From Batillaria attramentaria (Eukaryota > Mollusca > Gastropoda > Batillariidae), in the NCBI GenBank assembly GCA_018292915.2, contig JACVVK020000001.1, positions 5,791,001 to 5,855,000 on the forward strand: a DNA stretch of 64,000 bases, written 5' to 3'. Made by a program: the position numbers and the translations under genes. This document shows, one piece after another, positions 24,723 through 35,574 of the stretch. The stretch's first letter is position 1. Every line of letters begins with the position of its first letter. Under the pieces are notes generated by a model, which worked only from the letters and a program-made list of their open reading frames with translations, made no database searches and had not been told where the DNA came from.

Positions 24723-25425
24723 GCTGGCCGTCAGTCATGAGCATCTTTTGCAGTTTTCTTGTGGGCCTTCCACATTTGTATTAACCTTATCCACGTTTTT
24801 GTTTCCTATTCCTTTTTTTCTTTTCAGGACTGATCCACATCCAGAGTTCTGTCCTTGCCTTATTCCTCTCGCTCTGTCTCCTTCCCTATCCTCCACCCCC
24901 CTACTTCTTCCCTCTCCCCCCACCCCCCAAAAAATCCAATCCCTCCTCACCACTCGCATCACCATCACCACTGTTTAGGGGGCAGGGTGGGGGGAAAAAA
25001 GCTGAAAAGAGACAGTGTTGTGAGCAATTCGTTTGAAACGTTTTTCTTACAAAAACATATTTTTGACCTCACTTTTGTTTAGTGGAAAGGGGCGATGCTG
25101 ACTAATCAGAGCAACCATATCAGCTGGCGTTGCGGATTATTGATGATATATAACAGCATGTCATTTTTCTATATCTATCCTCCCTTGTCCCAGTTTTTTT
25201 TTGTTTTTGTTTTTTTTAAAGGCCTTTGGGACCAGCACAAATAAAACTTTGCGTTGCATTCTCTCCGACTGTGTTGGTGGCATTTTGTACACATGGAAGA
25301 TCGTGACTTCTCTTTGTCTGTCTCTCTGTTTGTCCTCACTTTTGATGGGGTGGGGGAGGGAGGGGGGGGTGTCATTGTCACAGGAACACTGTGATTGACT
25401 AATAAAAGAAGCATTCTTCATTTCA
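24723..25425 (+). other. STARD7: STARD7 3' UTR with poly(A) signals
   Basis: The stretch after the STARD7 stop has no ORF of interest and carries AATAAA at 25240-25245 and again at 25401-25406. The second, followed by a T/G-rich stretch, is the better candidate for the transcript end. Confidence 0.6.
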
Positions 25426-25810
25426 CTAATTGTGTGTGGCATAATTGAATTTCATGTACTCTTTGCTGTTTGTACATTTATGCGGGTTTCACTTGGTATT
25501 TGTTCCGGCAGCCTTTTCTTAGTGCTTACATGGCATTAGCAACCAAATGCAGTAGATGTTTTGAGGAAGACTCAGCTGCGGCAATGGACTAACTTGCAAA
25601 GCTAGTACTTCTTCTTCTTCGTTGTTCACTTCTCGTTAGATGAGCAGCCCGGTGTTCTCGATGAAGGCTGCCGTCCGTCACAGCTCCTCCAGGGTGCCGT
25701 AGAGCTTGGTTTCCACCAAAAGCTAGTACGATATCTACAAATTCTTTGGTGAGCCCTGGCCTGCAGCTGGTGATGATTGTTGGTTTATCACCACTTTTGA
25801 AGACAACATT

Positions 25811-26128
25811 ACTTACTTACTTAGGCCCTTGGCTCCACGTGGAGCATAGGCCATCGACAACCCTTCGCCATCGCACTCTGTTCTGGGCTAGTCTTGCCAC
25901 TCCAGTCCAGTTGGTACCCTGCTTACATAGCTCTGCCTCAGTGTCCCGCCTCCAGCTGTTGCGAGGCCGGCCTCTCTTCCTTTTCCCCTGCGGGTTCCAT
26001 GTCAGGGCTTGGCGTGTGGTGCTGGATGCTGGCTTCCTGAGGGTGTGTCCAATCCAGCCCCACTTCCTCCGCAGGATCTGCTTGGCCACTGGTATCATCA
26101 GACCACCACCTTCTTGCAACAACATTGA
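25811..26128 (-). mobile_element. Twin-primed RTE LINE 3' end with TSD
   Basis: The minus strand encodes the C terminus of the RTE-type ORF (WIGHTLRKPASSTTRQALTW, then KRKRGRPRN) and ends in a (TAAG)n tail at 25811-25823. At the other end, 26092-26130 repeats 39 nt of the LINE endonuclease region (31561-31599) in the opposite orientation. Both sides are bounded by GAAGACAACATT (25799-25810 and 26129-26140). An inverted 5' piece plus a 3' piece inside one duplication is the twin-priming signature. Confidence 0.88.
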
Positions 26129-26140
26129 GAAGACAACATT

Positions 26141-28782
26141 AAGCCCAGTAAAATGTTTTACAAAAAACGGGCACAGTGACTCACTTTCGTGTAGTCAGAG
26201 ACAGAATGTAATGTATGTTTTTGACTATCTGCACAATGTGTGTGTGTGTGCGTGCGTGTGTGTGTGTGTGTGTAACAAAAGGTCTCAAATATCTGCATTA
26301 TGGCCTTTTTGTAAAAGAAAATGCCGGTCAATGCATTCATGGTTCAGTCCTTTTTGAGGTTTTCCGTACATCCTTTGGGTTTAGAGAGCACAATAGTGTA
26401 GAATGTCAAATTGAGTCGTTAATAGATATAATGTATACACATGTACATGTGGCATAGGATGTGAAGCGTACTGCATAACTGGTCCTAACCTAAGTCGTCG
26501 TGGTCTCATCCAAAAGACCAGTAACTAGTAGGTTTCTTCAGCTTGCTGTTTTAAGCGAGCATGGTGGTGTGAGTTGGTACACAAAGCTGTTAATTTTTAG
26601 TCAAACTCTGGAAACTCCATCTAACTGTACAGTTGGTGGTACATTAATGTCATTCACAAATGTATGGCTGTAATTTACTACACCACTCATATTCTGTGGA
26701 ACAGTTCGTGTGCTTCTATGGTAAATTGTTCTAAAGGCATTTCTTACAGTGGTGTGCAGTCTTTATGTGTGTGCGCGTGTGTTTTTTTTGTGTGTGTGTA
26801 TGTGTGTTGTGTTTTGCTGCTACTACTTCTCACTCTGTTTCTCTGTTCTTTTTGTTTGTTTTGTTTATTTGTCAGGATCAAAGTACTTGGTTTTACTGAC
26901 CAGTACATCATTACACATCTGTATTTTGCCAGTGTTATCGTGTTTGTTTTGTTTTGAGTGGATATTTGCTTGAGACTTTTAAAGTAGTAATTGTCAGTTG
27001 CACTCGGCAGAGGCTTTTTTTTTTTAAAAACCCTGGTCATGTGTAGAGGTAGTCTGGAATATTCCGGCCTCGGCAAGACCAGGGTTGAATAGTTCACTTA
27101 TTCAGATAGAACTGATTGTGTGTACCTCTGTGTTTGTGTTGAAATTACAGTTTGTCTTCTGTGATTTCATTCAGTGAGTTTTGATTTAGATGATCATGCA
27201 TTTGAACAGCTTCCAGCTGTAACAGCTGCTATTGTTTACACTAATCAGAGGCTGTGCGTTTTGATAATAATAAAAAAAAAGTACTTTAATTGAAGTTTTC
27301 TCGGCGTTTGTGTGAGTTTGTCTATCTCTCACTGTTAGTTTTACTCATCAGCAGTCTTCTCGAATTTGTTTTCTCGTAGATTTGCCATAGGTTAGTGGTG
27401 GTTGAGCAGAGGTGTACTGGGATGCTGCTGAAGTATTTTTTTTAAAAAAAACAAAAAACAACAAAGAAAAAAAAAACACTCCCTCTCCCCGCCACCCCTC
27501 CTACAAAGCACATCCACACAACACTGAAAAAAAGAAAAAGCAGGCAAACCAAAATAACAGAAATGAACAACAAATTCTAGCAGTTAGATAGGCTACGTCT
27601 GTTTGATAAATTAGAATGGCAAGAAAACACACAAGGGAAAAACACTCTAAACAGCAACGTTTTCTTGCTCGTGTTATCACAGTGGTCGGTCGAAGAAACC
27701 TCAGAAAGAATGAACCAGCGAAGTGTTTAGTGCGTTTTTTGTTTTGTTTTTTAATCACAGATGGAGTCTCGGCGGCTAGAAGTCAAGTATGTTGGAGGTA
27801 CCATATTTCATTCCAAATACGCTTCAGGAGAAACAAGGCACAACCATACTGCATAAAGTACTCAGTTGATCAGGAACTGCACAATTGATATTCAAACATA
27901 AGAACCAACATAAAAGATTATTATACATGTACTGTATATATATAGATGTATAGTGCGAGTTGAGTTGCAGCCGCCAACTTTTTATGGAGCCACTTTCGAT
28001 TGTAGTGCCGGCGTTTGCCGGGTATCTCAGTCGCCGAAGATTTTCGGCGATAACTTTATTGAGCCACTTTTCAGTGTAGACCATTCCAGAGAAACTGTTA
28101 TTCAGGCGATTAATACATCCGCCGAGACTCCGTCTGTTTAACAAACTACCCCCCCCCCTCCTCTTCCAGAAAGTCAGTACAATTCCCCTGCTAGTGTAAA
28201 TTATACCCAACACGCTTATATACTGAAACTGACATTTTACCAGATCAGTCTCTGTAGTTACTGACTTTAATAGTAAATCATTTTGAGCTCAGTTCCAGTT
28301 CAGTCTGAGTATGGGCTCAGCTCGCCGTCACGCGTCTCACGTCTCACAAGATAGTTCATCTCGCTAGGGTAGCACACAGTCACCGTTCTGGAGAAACCAA
28401 GATTTAGTTGAGCTTATTCTCTGCGTAATTTAGTGATGCTACTAACTCCATACGCCCCCAGATCAGCTGTTGCCCCCTTTTTGAGGGAGCTCATCACATA
28501 TTCTGCTTGTTGTTTATTGTAACACTATTACGATAAAACTAATGAGACAGACGTAAAACAACATGATGCAAATAAGTTACCACAATGACGTACTGCAAAT
28601 ATGCAGGGAATGTTTTACTGATGTGTTTACCTGATAACAGTTTTAATTCACACTATGTCAATGAGAGCCGGATACAAAAAACAAACAAACAAACAAACAC
28701 GAAACAATTTAGTTGTCACGTTTTATTATGAACAAAGAAGTGCAGTCTTTCATGAATGGTTTCATGTGTTGACATGGGACAG
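26141..28782. other. Intergenic stretch, no gene recognised
   Basis: I see simple GT runs (26237-26273, 26766-26815), A-rich low-complexity sequence (27430-27470) and short decayed repeats, but no ORF with codon-like structure and no splice-consistent exon set. The segment 27950-28140 is GC-richer and contains short inverted GCCGA/TCGGC blocks that may be a decayed transposon. Confidence 0.6.
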
Positions 28783-28794
28783 CTTTGATAACAC

Positions 28795-28917
28795 AGTTCG
28801 ATCCCGGCTGGGGCCAAATACTGATTTGTGCTGGCTTTTTCATCGTTGCCCCGTCTTTGATATCACCCTATGAGGTGGAAAAGGACGTTAAACCCCCAAA
28901 CACCCACCCACCCCACC
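28795..28917 (+). repeat. SINE family A, 5'-truncated, with TSD
   Basis: The copy begins at the B box (TTCGATCCCGG) and lacks the A box. A perfect 12-bp duplication, CTTTGATAACAC, at 28783-28794 and 28918-28929 shows that it inserted in this truncated form. Confidence 0.85.
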
Positions 28918-29488
28918 CTTTGATAACACGGTGCTAGGAATACTGTACCATACGGTGACACCGAAATCTGTGGTGGGCTCCCACAAAAAGGGAGACAAAG
29001 CGGGCTTTGGGGCCGGCATATCGAGTTATTAGTATCATCAAAACGCGCAGAAAATAAGCTCTTTTTTATGTGAACATCATTTCTGTAGGGTGGTGTAGGC
29101 CCGAGATTGTTGAAAACTCGCAGTTGAAAACTCGCTTCCATTTTGAGAAAATGGCCGGTAAAGCGTGACACGAGAATCATGCCGGTACTGCCAGCATAAT
29201 TATTAATTTTGTCCCATAAGCTCGTTCTTAACATGTTTATAAGCTACAATCAGCCTTGAAACTTTCAATGGAGTTGTCTACGTTGTTTAAGGATAAGAAA
29301 ATGAAAAGATTTCAGAGTCGTTGAATTTGCTTTACCATCAGTCTTTACTTGTTTTTTAATAGAGAAACAACTTTGTGGGATAGGCCTAAGGCAGATTTCG
29401 CTGTGCGCAGCAGCAAGTTTGACACAACCGAAGTTTGGCTTAAACGGGCTAACTCCATCCGTTTGCTAAGCCAAATTCAATACACTAA

Positions 29489-29910
29489 AGCCCCTTTTCC
29501 ATGATCGACGTACGTCGACAGACATCGGCCGATTGTCGGGCAACTAAAATCTGCCATGGAAACGCGCGCTCGCCGACTCCCTTTTCGTACTTCGCACAGG
29601 TATGGCCGGTCGTAAATCAAATCGATTATTTCGATGACTTTAGTCGCCGAAAGTTGAGGCTGAACACTGCTAGCCGCCATCTTCAAGGTTTCCGGTTTCC
29701 GGATCAAGGCCGCATTCCTATGCTAGCGGCCAATCAGATTGCTTGGATTTCCGCCGACAAGGTCACCGACTCGCCCAGAGTAGAGCGCCGCTCTACTCTC
29801 ACCGACGCGTCGGCCGATGTCTGCCAACTCCTTTTCCATGGACGATTTTCAGCTGAGACGCGAAGTTGGCCGACTGTCGGGCGACGTACGTCGGTCATGG
29901 AAAAGCGGCT
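29489..29910. mobile_element. Harbinger-like MITE with 29-bp terminal inverted repeats
   Basis: The ends are AGCCCCTTTTCCATGA and, inverted, AGCCGCTTTTCCATGA, extending to 27 matches in 29 bp and including the palindrome CGACGTACGTCG. The element is flanked by TAA at 29486-29488 and 29911-29913, a 3-bp target duplication typical of PIF/Harbinger. It has no transposase. Subterminal blocks (CATCGGCCGA) are also inverted. Confidence 0.8.
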
Positions 29911-29969
29911 TAATAATAGTAATGATAACACTAATAATAAATCTGTATTGCGCCGGCCCTTTATGCAGT

Positions 29970-30103
29970 TTGAGTACCCGGGGAGAAACCCCGACGATCG
30001 GCCAAAATGAACGGTACCACATACGAGAGTGAGAAAATTCTTTGCCCTAAGTGGGACTCAAACCTGACCCCTAACATTTAACCACTAGACCGCCGACCAC
30101 CCT
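29970..30103 (-). repeat. SINE family C, second copy
   Basis: Matches 845-994 in the CCACATA...GAGAAAATT segment, the B-box-like GGTTTGAGTCCCA and the A-box-like GGTCTAGTGGTTAA, all on the minus strand. It abuts the AT-rich right flank of the Harbinger-like MITE. Confidence 0.55.
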
Positions 30104-30502
30104 GTAACAAAATAACGAAATAGCTACAGAGATTCATTGACATGCCAGTTTACCCGAGCGTGTTGAGTATAATTAATTGCTTGTCCCCGGAAGTGCGCCC
30201 GCTTGCTGGAGAGAGCCGAAGTGTGACGTCACACCGAAACTACCCGAAGCTCATCGCTGTGCCTGGTCCGCGCTTCTCTTGGTCCCTGCGACGACGCCCA
30301 AATCGGGCTAACCGAGACCAAGCCGAGCTGCGATACCTAAGAAGGAAAAAACAAAAACAAAAGTACTCGATGACAAGGAATGTGGACAGTTGCGAACAAC
30401 TTTGAGGTTCCCGTGTTATTTCAGTGTGCACAGAAGCGGTGAAAACTGTCGCACTCACCAGCACAGTACATTTTCAGCCTGTTTAGAGATTATTTCCTCC
30501 CT

Positions 30503-33353
30503 ACATGGTCCAACCCTTGTCGTGGGGTAGTGGCTTGTGTACCTCAATGACCCAGAGAACTATGCCAGCAGGAGCACATGCTCCTGGCAGGGTCACCCAA
30601 GCTGGACAGGTCGAAGGGTAGAGGTCAGACGAATGTGGACCACCTCTCCAAGAGGCTAAACGGGTTTGCGTAGGGTTAACAGCCCTACCTGTAAAAAAAC
30701 ACTAAGTTACTGAAGCATCGACAGCAACAAACCGAGACATTCACCTGGGCGAGGAAGGGTCTCCATCCCGGAGACCTATGACGCATTGCAGTGAAAGCCG
30801 AAAGGAAGCTGCAAGGCCGACCCCCCTTCTAACACCCAGGACAACAACGAGAGTAGCCACATGGAACATCAGGACAATGTATGAAGTAGGAAGGACCATA
30901 CAAGTAGCAAGAGAGATGAAGAACTACAAGATAGGAGTACTGGGACTGAGTGAGACAAGGTGGCTACAGACAGGACAGCTGAGATTTTCGTCGGGAGAGC
31001 AATTGCTGTACTCTGGACACACAGAGGATGGAGCCCCCCACACTGAGGGCGTGGCCCTGATGCTGGCACCGGAGGCACAGCGGGCACTCATCGGCTGGGA
31101 ACCTGTCAACTCCCGCATCATCACAGCCAAATTCATCACCAAGAAAAAAGACATCAAGCTGAACATCATCCAGTGCTACGCTCCCACCAATGATGCGGAA
31201 GAGGAGAAAAAAGATGACTTCTACCAACAGCTGCAGACAGTGATAGATAGAGGAGGAGCCAAGGACATGACCATACTGATGGGAGACTTCAACGCCAAGA
31301 TTGGATCAGACAACACAGGCTATGAGGACACCATGGGAACACACGGACTGGGACAGATGAACGAAAATGGCGAGCGCTTTGCAGACTTTTGTGCCCTGAA
31401 CCAGCTAGTGATAGGAGGCAGCATCTTCCCACACAAGCGCATCCACAAGGCCACATGGAGATCGCCGGACCATGTCAGGGAGAACCAGATTGATCACATC
31501 TGCATCAGCCGGAAGTTCAGGAGATCGTGGCGGGATGTGCGCGTGATGAGGGGTGCCGATGTATCATCAGACCACCACCTTCTTGCAACAACATTGAGAC
31601 TTCGGCTTAAGAGGCACACCAACGCCAACAGCACACGGACCAGGTACAACGTTGGACTTCTCAGGAACACAGACACACAAGCAGCATTCCGGATCAGCCT
31701 TTCCAACAGGTTCCAGCCACTGCAAGACCTGATAGAAGACAGTGAAATGGACATCGAGACACAGTGGGAACACAGCAAGAAACTCTGGCACGACACATGC
31801 GAAGAGGTCCTTGGCAAGAGAAAGACCCAACATAAGGAATGGATCTCTGCTGATACCATCCAGAAGCTGGAAGTTAGGAAAGAGAAGAAAACTGCACTGA
31901 ACACGAGCCGAACAAGAAGAGCTAAGGCAAAGGCACAAGAGGAATACACAGCAGCTGACAGAGAAGTGAAGAGGAGCACCAGGAAGGACAAGAGGGACTA
32001 CATCGACAACCTGGCCAGTCAAGCAGAGGAAGCAGCCCGACAAGGGAATCTAAAAGACCTGTACCAGGTGACCAAGAAGCTCGCGGGCAAATTTCAGCAG
32101 ACAGACAAACCAGTGAAGGACAAGAACGGGCACCCACTGACAACAACTGAGGAACAGCTGAAGCGATGGGCAGAACACTTCAGGGAGCTGTTAAATCGCC
32201 CCATCCCTGAAACACCACCAGACATCCCACCAGCTGAGACAGAACTACCCATCAACTGCGACAAGCCCTCTAAGGCGGAGATCAGGAAAGCCATCATGAC
32301 ACTGAGAAATGGGAAAGCTGCAGGGCCGGACGAGATACCAGCAGAAGCCATTAAAGCAGACACAGAGACAGCCGTCAACATGCTGCACAGCCTGTTCAGC
32401 AAGATCTGGGAGAAGGAAGAGGTGCCAGCCCAGTGGAAAGAAGGGATCGTCATCAAGCTGCCAAAGAAAGGGGACCTCAGGGACTGCAGCAACTACCGAG
32501 GGATCATGCTCCTGTCAGTGCCAGGCAAGGTTCTCAACAGAATTCTACTGGAGAGGATGAGAGAGGCAGTCGACCCCATGCTCCGAGACCAGCAGGCAGG
32601 CTTTCGCAGGAACAGGTCTTGCGCTGACCAGATTGCCAGCCTACGCATCATTGTGGAGCAGTCACTGGAGTGGAACTCCCCCCTCTACATCAACTTCATA
32701 GACTATGAGAAGGCCTTCGACAGTGTAGACAGAGAGGCGCTGTGGAAGCTGCTAAGGCACTATGGAGTTCCCGGGAAGATCATCTCCCTGATCCAGTGCA
32801 CCTACCAAGACATGAGCTGCAGGATTGCCCATGCCGGCCAGTTGTCAGAAAGCTTCGAGGTGAAGACCGGAGTCCGCCAGGGATGCCTTTGTCCCCGTTT
32901 CTCTTCCTCCTGGTCATCGACTGGATCATGAAGACCACTACAGCAGGCAGGAAAAACGGGATACAGTGGACACTCTGGATGCAGCTGGATGACCTCGACT
33001 TCGCGGACGACCTGGCGCTCCTGTCTCACAGCCACAGCCAGATGCAGGACAAGACTACGTGCCTGGAAGCCACATCAGCCGGAACAGGGCTCAAGATCAA
33101 CAGGAAGAAAACCGAGCTGATAAAGATCAACACCACTGCCAACACACCAGTCACAGTCGGTGGAGAGCCCATCAGGGAGGTAGAGTCCTTTGTCTACCTG
33201 GGGAGTGTGGTTGATGGACAGGGAGGCACAGACCGAGACGTCACAGCCAGAATCGGCAAGGCAAGGGCAGCAATGGTCATGCTGAAGAACGTCTAGGCAT
33301 CCAAAGTTGTCAGCATAAGAACCAAACTTCGCATCTTCAACTCCAACGTCAAT
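30503..33353 (+). mobile_element. RTE-type LINE, nearly full length, 3'-truncated
   Basis: A 275-bp 5' leader precedes the ORF. The body ends abruptly at 33353, where sequence homologous to the UGT duplication begins. The 3' C-terminal part (present in the 25811-26128 fragment) is missing. The truncation therefore coincides with the duplication breakpoint, not with normal reverse-transcription truncation, which removes 5' ends. Confidence 0.85.
30778..33296 (+). pseudogene. RTE endonuclease-reverse transcriptase ORF with frameshift and stop
   Basis: The N-terminal APE-type endonuclease shows TWNIRTM, LSETRW, CYAPTND, MGDFNAKIG and SSDHHLLATTLRL in order. The reverse transcriptase shows GKAAGPDEIPAE, PKKGDLRDCSNYRGI, FIDYEKAFDSVDR and GVRQGC. 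Just after GVRQGC, near 32886-32890, a one-base loss shifts the frame. The sequence resumes in another frame (SPFLFLLVIDW) and includes the catalytic LDFADDLAL. A TAG at 33294-33296 then replaces what is usually Trp (TGG) in this family. The copy is therefore not active as read. The similarity to 'craniofacial development protein 2' type endonucleases supports the RTE assignment. Confidence 0.88.
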
Positions 33354-33600
33354 CCCGTGAACTAAACATTTGACGTCAGCCTCACGCAGGTCGTCTGACG
33401 GAAGATGTTTGTTCATGTCTTGTGATTTCTGTGTTGGTGTTCTGACTTCCCCGACTGAATTAGTTTTTACATGAAATATGGAAGATGTAGAGGGCTGGTG
33501 AAATGTCGGTGGCAGCGACGATATTTGCAGATTTTGTCTGTGAACTAAACATTTGACGTCAGCCTCACGCTGCTCATCTGGCAGAAGAGAGAGAGAGATG
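33354..33600 (-). repeat. UGT-flanking TGACGTCA unit, copy A left
   Basis: This segment contains two GTGAACTAAACATTTGACGT...CAGCCTCACG cores about 180 bp apart, each with a perfect palindromic TGACGTCA. On the minus strand it stays open across the unit, with two READVKCLVH motifs. Homologous units lie at 60027-60365 and, inverted, at 35093-35568. Confidence 0.75.
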
Positions 33601-33607
33601 GATGGAT

Positions 33608-33730
33608 GGATGTTTGGGAATTTACCGTCCCTTTCCACCACATATGGGTGATATTAAAGACGGGGCAACGATGAAAAAGCCAGCACACATAGTTGGCCCC
33701 AGCCGGGATGCGAACTCATGACCCGAGCAT
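33608..33730 (-). repeat. SINE family A, 5'-truncated, UGT copy A
   Basis: Antisense copy with TTTACCGTCC, GACGGGGCAACGA and the B-box region, cut at CCCGAGCATT where a GA microsatellite begins. The same insertion is at 60405-60524 in copy B, so it predates the duplication. Confidence 0.8.
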
Positions 33731-34548
33731 TAGAGAGAGAGAGAGAGAGAGGCTGGTTGGTGTTTAAGAGAGAGAGAGAGAGGGAGAGCAACTGTTACTG
33801 CCTTTTATGTAGACTGTATTACGTGTTTTCCTCTTGATGAAATGCAGGTGTCTGACCCTGATCCCAGCGTACCTCAACAAACCCTTCGCCCTGGTAGCCA
33901 GCTTCATCGACCCCTCAGACAGCGCCATGCCGTGGCCAATCACCTCGTACCCGCACATCATCTCCACCCTCCCGGGCAAGATGTCCTTTGGGCAGCGGTT
34001 TGCCAACGCTGTCATGTACTCCATGGTGAGGCCGCTGGTCTTGCTGCTGGAGACTTTGTACCAGCAGGGCGACGATTTCGGGGCGGAGCTGGCTCAGTTT
34101 GACTACGGAGCCGCCATGAAGAACGCTGTCTTGTATCTGGATAACTCGGACAACGTACTGGATTATCCCAAAGCCGTGTATCCTAACTTTGTGCAGGTAG
34201 GTCACAGTCCAGTATTATACGTAGATTTGAAACTGGGGGGTTTGTGTGCAGTTGTAGTTCAAGACGGAAGTTTCTCGATTCTCGGAGCGGTCAGTGACTC
34301 AGTGCAAGAAGACTGCTTATCCAAAACGGGACCGGGTGTTTTGATTTCTTCATTCGTCATCTATAGAGAAACAACTTTATGAGACGGGGCAGATTTTGCT
34401 ACGCGCAGCAGCAAGTTTCAGTGATACAAAACAAGACTGTGACGTTTCTCCACACAATACTTACTTTCACGCACACAGTGACGTAACGAAATCTGCGTCA
34501 TAGACACCTTACGTGCACACTTTGCTGCTGCGTTCTTTTTGGCGGGAA

Positions 34549-34552
<4 letters not shown>

Positions 34553-34591
<39 letters not shown>
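34553..34591 (+). repeat. (GT)n microsatellite in copy A intron 4
   Basis: A GT run of about 19 repeats inside the 3.6-kb block that is present in copy A intron 4 but absent from copy B. Confidence 0.9.
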
Positions 34592-34592
<1 letters not shown>

Positions 34593-35092
34593 ACGGATGT
34601 AATGATGGCTATCTGCTAAACCACCTCGCCGGGTGGCCTTTTACTTTGAGATAAAATGGGCAGTCATATTCTCCAGAGCTATTTTTCACGATTTTTATCC
34701 TGCCGCATTTTGAGAACAGTTATTGCCGATTTGAAAAAATCGGTCATGTCACGAATTTTTTCGAAAAAAATGTTCAAATGTCTTCATTTTCTGAAATTGG
34801 GAAGATCATCCAATTATACTGCCTGTTTTCGTAGCACAGCTCTGTAGCTCTGACAGGTTTTGTGTAAGAAAAATATTTCCGAGGTATGGGTGGTTTGCAT
34901 ATAAGGCCAAATATCTATGAAAAGACTCCTTCAAATTACTCATCATTCCGGTATTTTTGTCACTTGTGACAACTGCACATATGACATGAACTATTGCACT
35001 ATTATAGCTTTAGTATTAAGAATAACAGAGCTTTTAGATAAACACATTTTTTCACGTTTCTTCGAGAAGCGCCGGTCAAAAAAGTTCCAATT

Positions 35093-35543
35093 TTGCAATT
35101 TCGTAAGTACAATCCAAGGCACTTTAAGTCCACGTTTCATCAGCTCTCTAGATCTTCCAGATTTTATGTCAAAATTAATTCAGTCCCGGAAGTCACAAAA
35201 GCAACAAGGAAATCACAAGATATGAAGAAGTATCATCTGTCAGACGAGCAGCGTGAGGCTGACGGCAAATGTTTGGTTCACAGACAAAATCTGCAAGTAT
35301 CGTCACTGCTTCCGACATTTCATCAGCCCTCTACATCTTCCAGATTTCATGTGAAAAATAATTCAGTCGGAGAAGTCACAAAGCCAATAGGGAAATCACA
35401 GGACATAAACAAGCATCCTCAGACGATCTCAGTGCTAGAGGCTGACGCCAAAAGTTTAATTCACGAAATTGACGTCATCTCTCTCTCTCTGTATGACGAC
35501 CTGCTTGAGGCTGATGTCAAATGTTTAGTTCACGGAACTGACG

Positions 35544-35568
<25 letters not shown>
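35093..35568 (+). repeat. TGACGTCA unit, inverted array of about 2.5 units
   Basis: These are reverse complements of the unit at 33354-33600, arranged as about two and a half tandem units. They form one open frame on the plus strand with recurring EADxKxLxH motifs, and end in a (TC)n tract. Together with the left copy they make an inverted repeat around UGT exon 4 of copy A. Confidence 0.75.

Positions 35569-35572
<4 letters not shown>

Positions 35573-35574
<2 letters not shown>

Noticed and set aside
29501..30010. A 169-codon plus-strand ORF
   Set aside because: It lies across the terminal repeats and interior of a non-coding MITE and its GC-rich inverted blocks.
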